Source: Archivesica marissinica
Taxonomy: Eukaryota; Mollusca; Bivalvia; Venerida; Vesicomyidae
DNA: 64,000 nucleotides
NCBI GenBank assembly: GCA_014843695.1
Contig: CM026386.1
Span: 14,264,952 to 14,328,951, forward strand
Direction of reading: 5' to 3'
The translations under genes were made by a program, and so were the position numbers. Below, one piece after another: positions 31,869 to 43,181 of the stretch (positions are counted from its first letter, which is position 1; each line of letters opens with the position of its first letter). Below the pieces are notes generated by a model. It did not search any database. It saw nothing but the letters and a program-made list of their open reading frames with translations, and was not told the DNA's origin.

Positions 31869-33245
31869 ATGTATATTTACCACAGATATAGACGAATGTA
31901 ATGTATATTTACCACAACTATAGACGACTGTAATGTATATTTACCACATATATAGACGAATGTAATGTATATTTACCACAGACATAGACGAATGTAATGT
32001 ATATTTACCACAGTATAGACGACTGTAATGTATATTTACCACAGATATAGACGAATGTAATGTATATTTACCACAGACATAGACGAATGTAATGTATATT
32101 TACCACAGCTATAGACGAATGTAATGTATATTTACCACATATATAGACGAATGTAATGTATATTTACCACAGATTGACGAATGTATGTATAGTTTATATA
32201 GACGAATGTAATGTATATTTACCACATATATAGACGAATGTAATGTATTTTCCCATTATAGACGAATGTAATGTATATTTACAAGATATAGACGAATGTA
32301 ATGTATATTTACCACAGATATAGACGAATGTAATGTATATTTACCACAATATAGACGAATGTAATGTATATTTACCACAGATATAGACGAATGTAATGTA
32401 TATTTACCACAGATATAGACGAATGTATTATATTTTGTTGCGAATGTAATGTATATTTACACAGTATAGACGATGTATGTATTTACCACAGTATAGACGA
32501 TGTAATGTATTTTACCACAGATATAGACGAAGATTAATTTACCCAGTTAGACGAATGTAAGTTATTTACCACAGATATAGACGAATGTAATGTATATTTA
32601 CCACAATATAGACGAATGTAATGTATATTTACCACAGATATAGACGAATGTAATGTATATTTACCACAGATATAGACGAATGTAATGTATATTTACCACA
32701 GGTATAGACGACTGTAATGTATATTTACCACAGGTATAGACGAATGTAATGTATATTTACCACAGATATAGACGAATGTAATGTATATTTACCACAGATA
32801 TAGACGAATGTAATGTATATTTACCACAGATATAGACGAATGTAATGTATATTTACCACAGATATAGACGAATGTAATGTATATTTACCACAGATATAGA
32901 CGAATGTAATGTATATTTACCACAGATATAGACGAATGTAATGTATATTTACCACAGATATAGACGAATGTAATGTATATTTACCACAGATATAGACGAA
33001 TGTAATGTATATTTACCACAGGTATAGACGACTGTAATGTATATTTACCACAGGTATAGACGAATGTAATGTATATTTACCACAGATATAGACGAATGTA
33101 ATGTATATTTACCACAGATATAGACGAATGTAATGTATATTTACCACAGATATAGACGAATGTAATGTATATTTACCACAGATATAGACGAATGCAATGT
33201 ATATTTACCACAGATATAGACGAATGTAATGTATATTTACCACAG
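31869..33245 (+). repeat. 32-bp minisatellite made of the EGF exon 2 splice acceptor
   Basis: About 43 copies of a 32-bp unit: TATATTTACCACAG (3' splice site) plus ATATAGACGAATGTAATG (first coding bases DIDECN of the next exon). The last unit leads into the real exon. Units at about 32160-32570 are degraded. Variants are GACTGTAATG and GGTATAGACG; a pair of these recurs at 32701 and 33021, exactly ten units apart. Because 32 is not a multiple of 3, reading through from an upstream acceptor meets TAG in the next unit, so only the final acceptor yields an open exon. Confidence 0.92.
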
Positions 33246-33383
33246 ATATAGACGAATGTAATGACCCGAACCGCAGACACAATTGCAGCACCGACATGAA
33301 CCAACTGTATGCCTGCATCAATGTCTACGGCACCTTCTACTGTTCGTGCAATATTGGTTGGGATGGAATGTATTGCGAGAACG
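33246..33383 (+). CDS. Calcium-binding EGF-like exon 2
   Basis: 138-bp phase 1-1 exon (46 codons), acceptor TTACCACAG, donor GTATGT. Starts DIDECNDPNRRHNC; six Cys at 5, 14, 24, 33, 35 and 44; CINVYGTFYC gives the Ca-binding and hydroxylation Asn and the aromatic residue; NIGWDGMYC end. Its first 18 bases are the coding part of the minisatellite unit in front of it. Confidence 0.88.
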
Positions 33384-34064
33384 GTATGTACGTTTACTCA
33401 AATACTGTAATGAAGATTTACTATGCTCGTTAAATGTTGTAATGTATGTATGTTCCATTAATGTCAAACCCCTTTTGGCGACGTTGGCATGTTTTCCTGG
33501 GCAAGCTTAGCCGACCTAAGCGATTAACCAGTACTAAGCAATGCGTGTGAGGTGCCTTGCTCAATGACACTACATACGTGCCTGATCAAGTATCGAACCC
33601 GGGACCGCTCGATTCCAAATCCGACGCTCTACCACTGGACCACGGACGACACACTAGTAATAATTACATCGCTATTACATTGCCTTTGTTGCAAGTTTAT
33701 GTCCAGAAACTCCAGTGTGTATCCATTTGCGTATGAATTTCTTCACTAATAATATGCAGCTCACATGCGCACTAGAAGTTCCGGTCATGCGCATTCACAC
33801 CGTTAGGCGTATCGTACAGTGTGGCTGTTCCAAGAATGATCTATTTACAGGATCCGACACACGGACAAATCTCGACTAGCATACAGATTAAATGCGAAGT
33901 GTGTGCATATTTAGTTATGTCATTGAAAAGAATGTTTAATGTGAATATAAGCAATGAATCGAAGGTTTGGCCTTCGGCCTCCAAATACTTTAAACACGCC
34001 CATTGTACTTCATTCATACTCCGATGGGAACTATAAACCCGCGATTCATTCCTTATGGACATAT
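33384..34064 (+). other. Intron after cbEGF exon 2, with SINE
   Basis: Holds a minus-strand SINE at about 33460-33653, then ~400 bp with no recognised feature before the 36-bp minisatellite. Confidence 0.6.
33460..33653 (-). mobile_element. tRNA-headed SINE, second family
   Basis: On the minus strand the head reads TCGTCCGTGGTCCAGTGG (A box) with B box CCGGGTTCGATAC. The body includes TGTCATTGAGCAAGGCACC and GGTTAATCGCTTAGG and ends near CGCCAAAAGGGG. The ends and duplication are not clear. Confidence 0.72.
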
Positions 34065-34777
34065 ACTAGAGGATATAGAAAACGCACACCTACATTATAT
34101 ACTAGAGGACATAGAAAACGCACACCTACATTATATACTAGATGACATAGAAAACGCACACCTACATTATATACTAGAGGACATAGAAAACGCACACCTA
34201 CATTATATACTAGAGGACATAGAAAACGCACACCTACATTATATACTAGAGGACATAGAAAACGCACACCTACATTATATACTAGAGGACATAGAAAACG
34301 CACACCTACATTATATACTAGAGGACATAGAAAACGCACACCTACATTATATACTAGAGGACATAGAAACGCGCACCTACATTATATACTAGAGGACATA
34401 GAAACGCACACCTACATAATACTAGAGGTCATAGAAAACGCACACCTACATTATATACTAGAGGACATAGAAAACGCACACCTACATTATATACTAGAGG
34501 ACTAGAAAACGCACACTACTATATACTAGAGGACATAGAAAACGCACACCTACATTATATACTAGAGGACATAGAAAACGCACACCTACATTATATACTA
34601 GAGGACATAGAAAACGCACACCTACATTATATACTAGAGGACATAGAAAACGCACACCTACATTATATACTAGAGGACATAGAAAACGCACACCTACATT
34701 ATATACTAGAGGACATAGAAAACGCACACCTACATTATATACTAGAGGACATAGAAAACGCACACCTACATTATATA
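34065..34777 (+). repeat. 36-bp minisatellite running into assembly gap
   Basis: About 20 copies of a 36-bp unit (ACTAGAGGACATAGAAAACG then CACACCTACATTATAT). The period is divisible by 3, so both strands stay open over long stretches (repeating ENAHLHYILEDI on plus). Units near 34370-34520 have small losses. No splice sites or start support coding. The gap at its end suggests the array could not be assembled. Confidence 0.9.
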
Positions 34778-35777
34778 NNNNNNNNNNNNNNNNNNNNNNN
34801 NNNNNNNNNNNNNNNNNNNNNNNNNNNNNNNNNNNNNNNNNNNNNNNNNNNNNNNNNNNNNNNNNNNNNNNNNNNNNNNNNNNNNNNNNNNNNNNNNNNN
34901 NNNNNNNNNNNNNNNNNNNNNNNNNNNNNNNNNNNNNNNNNNNNNNNNNNNNNNNNNNNNNNNNNNNNNNNNNNNNNNNNNNNNNNNNNNNNNNNNNNNN
35001 NNNNNNNNNNNNNNNNNNNNNNNNNNNNNNNNNNNNNNNNNNNNNNNNNNNNNNNNNNNNNNNNNNNNNNNNNNNNNNNNNNNNNNNNNNNNNNNNNNNN
35101 NNNNNNNNNNNNNNNNNNNNNNNNNNNNNNNNNNNNNNNNNNNNNNNNNNNNNNNNNNNNNNNNNNNNNNNNNNNNNNNNNNNNNNNNNNNNNNNNNNNN
35201 NNNNNNNNNNNNNNNNNNNNNNNNNNNNNNNNNNNNNNNNNNNNNNNNNNNNNNNNNNNNNNNNNNNNNNNNNNNNNNNNNNNNNNNNNNNNNNNNNNNN
35301 NNNNNNNNNNNNNNNNNNNNNNNNNNNNNNNNNNNNNNNNNNNNNNNNNNNNNNNNNNNNNNNNNNNNNNNNNNNNNNNNNNNNNNNNNNNNNNNNNNNN
35401 NNNNNNNNNNNNNNNNNNNNNNNNNNNNNNNNNNNNNNNNNNNNNNNNNNNNNNNNNNNNNNNNNNNNNNNNNNNNNNNNNNNNNNNNNNNNNNNNNNNN
35501 NNNNNNNNNNNNNNNNNNNNNNNNNNNNNNNNNNNNNNNNNNNNNNNNNNNNNNNNNNNNNNNNNNNNNNNNNNNNNNNNNNNNNNNNNNNNNNNNNNNN
35601 NNNNNNNNNNNNNNNNNNNNNNNNNNNNNNNNNNNNNNNNNNNNNNNNNNNNNNNNNNNNNNNNNNNNNNNNNNNNNNNNNNNNNNNNNNNNNNNNNNNN
35701 NNNNNNNNNNNNNNNNNNNNNNNNNNNNNNNNNNNNNNNNNNNNNNNNNNNNNNNNNNNNNNNNNNNNNNNNNNNNN
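34778..35777. other. Assembly gap, exactly 1,000 N
   Basis: A second 1,000-N run, between the 36-bp minisatellite and the intron of a type A unit. True distance and order are unknown. Confidence 0.98.
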
Positions 35778-35828
35778 ACGAAATGTCTAACACGAATTAA
35801 CTGTTTAATATGTGTTTAATACTTTCAG

Positions 35829-36032
35829 AATGTCAAACGCCTTCACAGGGAAATGAAACAGAATTGTTAATGATCAACTCAATAAATACGATCTTTCATT
35901 ACGAAGATGATTTGAAATACAAATGTGCACGTGGTTACGGGTTTAGCAAAAACGCAACATCTCATGAAACAAGGAATGTCACGTGTGGAGATAATGCACA
36001 GTTTGGAGACTTGGAGAACTGCACAAAACTAG
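35829..36032 (+). CDS. Type A sushi exon, LMINS/HYEDD variant
   Basis: Intact; LMINS plus Gly to Glu giving HYEDD. Counterpart of the broken exon at 14333-14533. Confidence 0.84.
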
Positions 36033-36254
36033 GTAAAGTTAGAAACAAATCAATGATTGAATAAAATGATATTAAGACCATTAATGCAATGGATGCAGAG
36101 TGAAGCCCATTAGCAGTTCAAATATATACATATATAAGTAATACATCATTGTGATTAAGCAGCCAGTATAAAATATTGTTGTGTATTAACATGATAAATA
36201 TCAACGAAATGTCTAACACGAATTAACTGTTTAATATGTGTTTAATACTTTCAG

Positions 36255-36458
36255 AATGTCAAACGCCTTCACAGGGAAATGAAACAGAATTGTTAATGAT
36301 CAACTCAATAAATACGATCTTTCATTACGGAGATGATTTGAAATACAAATGTGCACGTGGTTACGGGTTTAGCATAAACGCAACATATTATGAAACAAGG
36401 AATGTCTCGTGTGGAGATAATACACAGTTTGGAGACTTGGAGAACTGCACAAAACTAG
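36255..36458 (+). CDS. Type A sushi exon, SINATYYE variant
   Basis: Intact; LMINS, SINATYYE replacing SKNATSHE, NVS, DNTQ. Aligns with 14756-14959 but with different variants. Confidence 0.84.
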
Positions 36459-36690
36459 GTAAAGTTAGAAACTAATCAATGATTGAATGAAATGATATTA
36501 AGACCATTAATGCAATGGATGCAGAGTGAAGCCCATTAGCAGTTGAAATATATACATATATAAGTAATACATCATTGTCAAAATATCAGATTAAGCAGCC
36601 AGTATAAAATATTGTTGTGTATTAACATGTTAAATATCAACGAAATGTCTAACACGAATTAACTGTTTAATATGTGTTTAATACTTTCAG

Positions 36691-36894
36691 AATGTCAAAC
36701 GCCTTCACAGGGAAATGAAACAGAATTGTTAACGATCAACTCAATAAATACGATATTTCATTACGGAGATGATTTGAAATACAAATGTGCACGTGGTTAC
36801 GGGTTTAGCAAAAACGCAACATCTCATGAAACAAGGAATGTCACGTGTGGAGATAATGCACAGTTTGGAGACTTGGAGAACTGCACAAAACTAG
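36691..36894 (+). CDS. Type A sushi exon, consensus
   Basis: Intact consensus protein; silent ATATTT for ATCTTT. Counterpart 15192 is STNATS. Confidence 0.84.
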
Positions 36895-37116
36895 GTAAAG
36901 TTAGAAACAAATCAATGATTGAATAAAATGATATTAAGACCATTAATGCAATGGATGCAGAGTGAAGCCCATTAGCAGTTGAAATATATACATATATAAG
37001 TAATCAATCATTGTGATTAAGCAGCCAGTATAAAATATTGTTGTGTATTAACATGTTAAATATCAACGAAATGTCTAACACGAATTAACTGTTTAATATG
37101 TGTTTAATACTTTCAG

Positions 37117-37320
37117 AATGTCAAACGCCTTCAAAGGGAAATGAAACAGAATTGTTAACGATCAACTCAATAAATACGATCTTTCATTACGGAGATGATT
37201 TGAAATACAAATGTGCACGTGGTTACGGGTTTAGCAAAAACGCAACATCTCATGAAACAAGGAATGTCTCGTGTGGAGATAATACACAGTTTGGAGACTT
37301 GGAGAACTGCACAAAACTAG
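37117..37320 (+). CDS. Type A sushi exon, PSKG/NVS/DNTQ variant
   Basis: Intact; counterpart of 15618-15821, from which it differs by PSKG. Confidence 0.84.
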
Positions 37321-37552
37321 GTAAAGTTAGAAACTAATCAATGATTGAATGAAATGATATTAAGACCATTAATGCAATGGATGCAGAGTGAAGCCCATTA
37401 GCAGTTGAAATATATACATATATAAGTAATACATCATTGTCAAAATATCAGATTAAGCAGCCAGTATAAAATATTGTTGTGTATTAACATGTTAAATATC
37501 AACGAAATGTCTAACACGAATTAACTGTTTAATATGTGTTTAATACTTTCAG

Positions 37553-37756
37553 AATGTCAAACGCCTTCACAGGGAAATGAAACAGAATTGTTAACGATCA
37601 ACTCAATAAATACGATCTTTCATTACGGAGATGATTTGAAATACAAATGTGCACGTGGTTACGGGTTTAGCAAAAACGCAACATCTCATGAAACAAGGAA
37701 TGTCACGTGTGGAGATAATGCACAGTTTGGAGACTTGGAGAACTGCACAAAACTAG
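37553..37756 (+). CDS. Type A sushi exon, consensus
   Basis: Intact consensus module; its counterpart in copy 1 (16054-16254) carries two small deletions. Confidence 0.84.
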
Positions 37757-37988
37757 GTAAAGTTAGAAACTAATCAATGATTGAATGAAATGATATTAAG
37801 ACCATTAATGCAATGGATGCAGAGTGAAGCCCATTAGCAGTTGAAATATATACATATATAAGTAATACATCATTGTCAAAATATCAGATTAAGCAGCCAG
37901 TATAAAATATTGTTGTGTATTAACATGTTAAATATCAACGAAATGTCTAACACGAATTAACTGTTTAATATGTGTTTAATACTTTCAG

Positions 37989-38192
37989 AATGTCAAACAC
38001 CTTCAATGGGAAATGAAACAGAGTTTTTAACGAACATCTCAATAAATACGATCTTTTATTACGAAGATGTTTTGAAATACAAATGTGCACGTGGTTACGG
38101 ACTTAGCAAAAACTCAACATCTCATGAAACCAGGGATGTCTCATGTGGAGATGATGTACAGTTTGGAGACTTTGAGAACTGCACAAAACTAG
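37989..38192 (+). CDS. Diverged type A sushi exon (A' 1, copy 2)
   Basis: Same sequence as 16487-16690: FYYEDVLKYKC, YGLSKNSTS, GDDVQFGDFENC. Intact splice sites. Confidence 0.86.
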
Positions 38193-38484
38193 GTAAAGTT
38201 AGAAAACATCAATGAGTGTATGAAATGATATTAAGACCATTAATGCAATGGATGCAGAGTGAAGCCCATTAGCAATTGAAATATATACCTATAATAGGTA
38301 ATACTCTATTGTCAAAATAACAGATTAAGCAGCCAGTATACAATATATAGTGTTGTGTATTAACATTTTAAATATCAACGAAATGTATAACACGACAACT
38401 GCATAGTTGTTGTATAATATATACACTTGAAATAATGCTTATGATCTGAGATTATCTTTGTAATTATGTGTTTAATACTTTCAG

Positions 38485-38688
38485 AATGTGAAACACCTTC
38501 AATGGGAAATGAAACAGAGTTTTTAACGAACATCTCAATAAATACGATTTTTCATTACGGAGATGTTTTGATATACAAATGTGCCCGTGGTTACGGGTTT
38601 AGCAAAAACGCAACATCTCATGAAACAAGGAATGTCACGTGTGGCGATAAGGCACAGTTTGGAGACTTTGAGAACTGCACAAAACTAG
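38485..38688 (+). CDS. Diverged type A sushi exon (A' 2, copy 2)
   Basis: Same protein as 16983-17186; preceded by the same longer intron with CGACAACTGCATAGTTGTTG. Confidence 0.86.
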
Positions 38689-38979
38689 GTAAAGTTAGAA
38701 ATAATCAATGATTGAATGAAATGATATTAAGACCATTAATGCAATGGATGCAGAGTGAAGCCCCATTAGCAGTTGAGATATATACATATATAAGTAATAC
38801 TTCATTGTCAAAATAACAGATTAAGCAGCCATTATACAATATATAGTGTTGTGTATTAACATGATAAATATCACTGAAATGTATAACACGACTGGTGCAT
38901 AATAAATGTGTAATATATACACTTCAAATATTGCCTGTTATCTGAGATTGACTGTTTAATATGTGTCTAATACTTTCAG

Positions 38980-39183
38980 AATGTCAAACGCCTTCAAAGG
39001 GAAATGAAACAGAATTGTTACCGAACACCTCAATATATACGATCTTTCATTACGGAGATGTTTTGAAATACAAATGTGCCCGTGGTTACGGGTTTAGCAA
39101 ACACGCAATATCTCATGAAACTAGGAATGTCTCGTGTGGAGATGATGCACAGTTTGGACACTTTGAGAACTGCACAAAACTAG
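38980..39183 (+). CDS. Diverged type A sushi exon (A' 3, copy 2)
   Basis: Same protein as 17478-17681, with SKHAIS and FGHFENC. Confidence 0.86.
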
Positions 39184-39467
39184 GTAAAGTTAGCAAATAA
39201 TCATTTCTTGAATGAAATGATATTAAGACCATTAAAACAATGGAGGCAAAATGAAGCTCATCAACAGATGAAATATATACCTATATTAAGGTAATACATA
39301 ATTGTCAAAATAACAGAAGAAACAACGAGTATCATAGACATTATATTGTATTAACATCATGTTATATATCAACACAATTTAACAAAACAAAATGTCATAC
39401 TTATTGTGTAATATATACAAATAATGCCTATAATATGAGATTACCTGTGTGTGTTTAATACATTCAG

Positions 39468-39570
39468 AATGTGTAAGGCCTTCAACGGGAATTGAAATAG
39501 AGTTTATAACGAACACCTCCAACAATATGACCTTTCCTTACGGATATGTTTTATATACAAATGTGCCCGT
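39468..39570 (+). pseudogene. Truncated type A sushi exon (copy 2)
   Basis: Same truncation as at 17966-18068, with one difference: TATGTTTTATA here against TATGGTTTATA in copy 1. The breakpoint into B-type intron is identical, so the truncation predates the copying of the segment. Confidence 0.75.
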
Positions 39571-39716
39571 GTTCTGGTTTGTGCCGTTCTTTACCTGATT
39601 TATTTTGCTTACTTAATAACTGTTGTTATAGTATGTGCTTTTCATTATCTAATTGTCAAATATAAGTAACATGTATATTATGATTATCTGCTCACAATAG
39701 CAGTTGTTAATTTCAG

Positions 39717-39929
39717 AATGTCCAGTGCCTACGATAAAGCAAGATGCTCATTTGGAATGGGTAAATAAGTCTGTACACACATCTCAACTACATCCATACG
39801 ACACTATGCTTAAATACACATGTGTGACTGGATACGGATTCCTCAGTAATGCTTCAAATCATACAACAAACACTGTCAAGTGTGAAGCTAGTGCTAAATT
39901 CGGCACATTGATGACGTGCATAATAAAGG
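39717..39929 (+). CDS. Type B sushi exon 1 (copy 2)
   Basis: 213 bp, intact; identical to 18215-18427 except AAA to ACA (Lys to Thr) just before the second Cys. Donor GTAAGT. Confidence 0.86.
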
Positions 39930-40648
39930 GTAAGTAATTCAGTTAATATATGCAAACAGAATACTACGTTCTAAAATCATTCCGTTTTCCTTGTATATTT
40001 TGTCCGAAAACGGTGCATTTAGTACATCTGTCATCAAATCGATATAAATGAAACACCAAGCGTTTCTTGTTCATACACTCAATCGACAGGGACAAAACTT
40101 GAATACATTCAATGCTGCTTTACACACTGGGACGGCAAATAGTCATATATATATACAACAGGATCTATCTATATTTACAATTAGTTTCATTCTAAACTTT
40201 TCAATTAATTAGCTCTAGCATCTATGTGATTAGCTCCCAGAGATGGGTCCAGCTAAATGAACCATTTAAAATATACATGTATGCCGTTGGTGGTCGTATA
40301 ATGTTCTAAGTTTAAATATACGACTACAATCGACTGCACATGAAAGCGAGTTAAGCGTTTCAGTACAATTAAATGTTTGTCTGACATAATCATATTTATT
40401 TGGCATTATGTTTGGTATGGTATGACATACCGTTATTTATTTCTTTTTCACAATGATGGTTTGTGTTGAGGTGTGTGATGTTGGATGCAGGAGGTGATGT
40501 GTATACTGGTTTGTGTCGTTCTTTACCTAATTGATTTTGCTTTCTTAATAACTATTGCTATAGTATGTGCTTTTCGTTGCCTAATTGTCAAATACTAGTA
40601 ATATGTTGACTATGATTATCTGCTCACAATAGTAATTGTTAATTTCAG
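39930..40648 (+). other. Type B intron (copy 2)
   Basis: Matches 18428-19146 with only a few substitutions; nothing additional. Confidence 0.75.
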
Positions 40649-40861
40649 AATGTCCGTTGCCCACGATAGAGCAAGACGACTATTTGAAATGGTTAAACCA
40701 GCCTGTAAACACATCTCAACTACTACCATACAACACTACGCTTAAATACAAATGTGTGACTGGATACGGTTTCCTCAGTAATGCTTCAAGTCATACAACA
40801 AACACTGTCAAGTGTGAAGATAATGCTAAATTCGGCACATTCATAACGTGCATAATAAAGG
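40649..40861 (+). CDS. Type B sushi exon 2 (copy 2 version)
   Basis: Intact 213 bp: IEQDDYLKWLNQPVNTS, LLPYNTTLKYKC, SNASSHTTNTVKC, NAKFGTFITC. Quite different from its counterpart 19147-19359 and closer to 25811-26023, while the introns on both sides match copy 1. The intron just after it is also shorter by ~50 bp and holds a doubled GGTGCTACA. Confidence 0.86.
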
Positions 40862-41454
40862 GTAAGGAATTCAGTTAATATATGCAAACAGAATGCTACA
40901 GGTGCTACAGGTGCATTTTGTACATCTGTCATCAACTTGATATAAATGTAAGAACACCAAGCGTTTCTTGTTCATACACTCAATCGACATGGACCAAACT
41001 TGAATACATTCAATGCTGCTTTAAACACTGGGACGGTAAATAGTCATACATACAACAGAATATATCTATGCTCATTTCCAAAATAAAGTGTTCACTTTTG
41101 AATTTAGAATATTTCACTATTTAGAAGACATATCGGTTAGAAATTTCGCATAGTATACCTCAAGTATATTTGTCATCGATCAATTGCATAATCTACCACG
41201 TGGTATGCAAAAAATGTCAGTCCAGTCTGTGAGGCTTGATTTCGCATGATTTGCATGTGCAGCCCGAGGAAAATATACATGTCACCGGAAACTTGTATTA
41301 GTGTAAAGGGTTTATTCTAGAGTGGTAAAAAGGGCAGGGTGGGTCAGAAAAGGGGCAGGGTGGGCCAGAAAAAGGGCAGGGTGGATTTTTAGCCGCAAGA
41401 GGGCGCGGTGGGGCCGGGCCGTCACCCCACCCCCACCGAGAAAACATTAAAACA

Positions 41455-41893
41455 TGTATTTTATTATAAAATAATACACCAAATAGTAGCTGTAAACATT
41501 CCCATAAACCTTTTGATACCCGTAGACAACATAACCAGACACACAAACCCATATTGTTATAAACACATCCCTGTCAACAAAGATTCATACAAATTCTCTT
41601 TTTATCCAAGAACCGTCATCCAATGGAACTTGTTACCCCTTGCTGCACATGAAGCAATAACAATTGATGGCTTTAAAGCACTTATCCCCGTAAATGCCCT
41701 CCCAACCATGATCTAAAGCATTCACTCTATGTACAAAATCTTAAACAATCACTGTAGTATATTTGTCTTTGGACATTCACTTATTTGTTAATTAATCATT
41801 GTAAATATCATCATCTCAAAATTCACCAGCGACGACACATAATCCTCAATATTGAGGGAGTGCCGAAATCACCAAGAAGAAGAAGAAGATAAC
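41455..41893 (+). mobile_element. 3' end of a non-LTR retrotransposon (CR1/L2-like)
   Basis: A frame ending at 41716 contains RHTNPYCYK, SYKFSFYPRTVIQWNLLP and FKALIP, the usual C-terminal tail of CR1/L2-type ORF2 proteins. The 3' untranslated part ends with ATTGAGGGAGTGCCGAAATC and an AAG microsatellite (AAGAAGAAGAAG, to 41890). The left border is approximate. Confidence 0.68.
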
Positions 41894-42295
41894 TACATTC
41901 TTTATTATGAGAGGCTGCTGATGCATATTTTAACAAGAGTTTTCAGACCAAACCTGATAGAAAGTTTGCTCAAATGCTAAAGTAATTTGCTGTAAAACGT
42001 TGCCCAATGGCTAAATTGAAAGCGGGTTTGAAAAGCACAATTCAGAACGAAATCAATATGATGAAGCTTGTATAAATAGTCCATTTCGGTATTTTGATGT
42101 CCATTTCGGAAATCCCAAATAATTCTGTTCGTACTGTAAATAGCCCTATGTCCCATAATTAACTGTACCTGGTTTGTTTTGATAATCACTACATTCCTCT
42201 TGTGCATATTGTTAGTGGAATGACTTTTGACTGCTTTTTTCCCGGATGACTTTCATTTTCGGATCGTTTTTTTTCTTTTTCGGCAAGCCTTTTTT

Positions 42296-42415
42296 CTCAA
42301 CCACCCAACTGAATAATGACATCAACCACGCGTTTTGACCATAACCCTGGGCTGAGCAAGTGATGAAGGCGTTCTTTATGCGTGGTTGATACTATATTCT
42401 GATCGGCTGGTTGAG
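42296..42415. repeat. 120-bp inverted-repeat element
   Basis: Begins CTCAACCACCCAACTGAA and ends as the reverse complement of CTCAACCAGCCGATCAG, with a second paired block ATCAACCACG / CGTGGTTGAT inside. It would fold into one long hairpin. A MITE-like remnant is possible. Confidence 0.65.
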
Positions 42416-43181
42416 ATAAAGATTTTACGTTTTTTTTCAAATTCACCAAATAGAAAACAGAGTACAGTGGTCTAAGGTGATTGTCGCTAAATGAGTTGTT
42501 TCCCTTGTCAGTCTATTTTCCTTTGAAATAACGACAACTCTTCGTCATCTTGCGCGCGCACTCGGCCCGGTTCGTTCCGATCGTAAATGAGGTAACTTTC
42601 GGGACTTTTCGGAGCGTGTAGTTCAATTGACTAACGGAAAAGGGCGGAAATGCGCGAAACCAGTTCTATTTTAAGTAACATGTCTTGCATCTACGTTTTG
42701 AATATGTCTACATTCAATGGTAATTACGTTAAAACTAATTCTCGAAATACTAGGTGTTACAATCATAGGCCCTACTTCTTCTTTTTTTTAACAGTTGCAG
42801 TCATCCAATTATCACCAATTAATCCATTGATAAATCGATTTCTTATGGTATCGGCATAATTATGCCCCCAGCTGTTGTGTACAGTATATACTAATTATTG
42901 ATAAATTAAACAGATCACACGTATCGGCTAATATACGGTTGACCGTTAACCTACCTTACGATGATTGACAGCTAATTAAGCATGATCAAAGAGTCGTGGT
43001 TCTAGTTTGGGCAGCAGGGCGGAACAAATCGGGCAAAAGGGCGGGCATAAAGGGCAAAAGGGCGGGGCTAAAAAGGGGCAGGGCGCGGCGCCCTGCCATT
43101 CCGCTCTAGAGAAAACCCTAAATCATTATGTCTTACATAATGGTTAAATCACATTTGAGTTCACATTGGTACACAACGAAC

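Larger units (their letters stand above)
35778..38192 (+). repeat. Type A sushi-exon array, contig 3 (copy 2)
   Basis: Six units in step with those at 14333-16690 of contig 2, offsets 21,496-21,502, alternating 426- and 436-bp lengths. In the array part copy 2 differs from copy 1 at several exon variants; from 16.4 kb on the match is nearly perfect. Confidence 0.88.
41308..43118. mobile_element. Nested DNA element with GGGTTT ends, unclassified
   Basis: 1,811 bp inserted in the Tc1 element only in copy 2. Left end GGGTTTATTCTAGAGTGG, right end the reverse complement of GGGTTTTCTCTAGAGCGG, flanked by TAAA on both sides (41304-41307, 43119-43122). The copy 1 empty site reads GTGTAATCTATG. Near both ends are G-rich repeats on the same strand (GGGCAGGGTGGG three times left; GGGCAAAAGGGCGGG right). 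It contains a LINE 3' end and a small inverted repeat, but no transposase that I can see, so it is non-autonomous. Confidence 0.8.

Noticed and set aside
34003..34392. 129-codon open frame with 12-residue repeats in the 36-bp minisatellite
   Set aside because: A period divisible by 3 keeps both strands open; there is no sign of an exon at either side.
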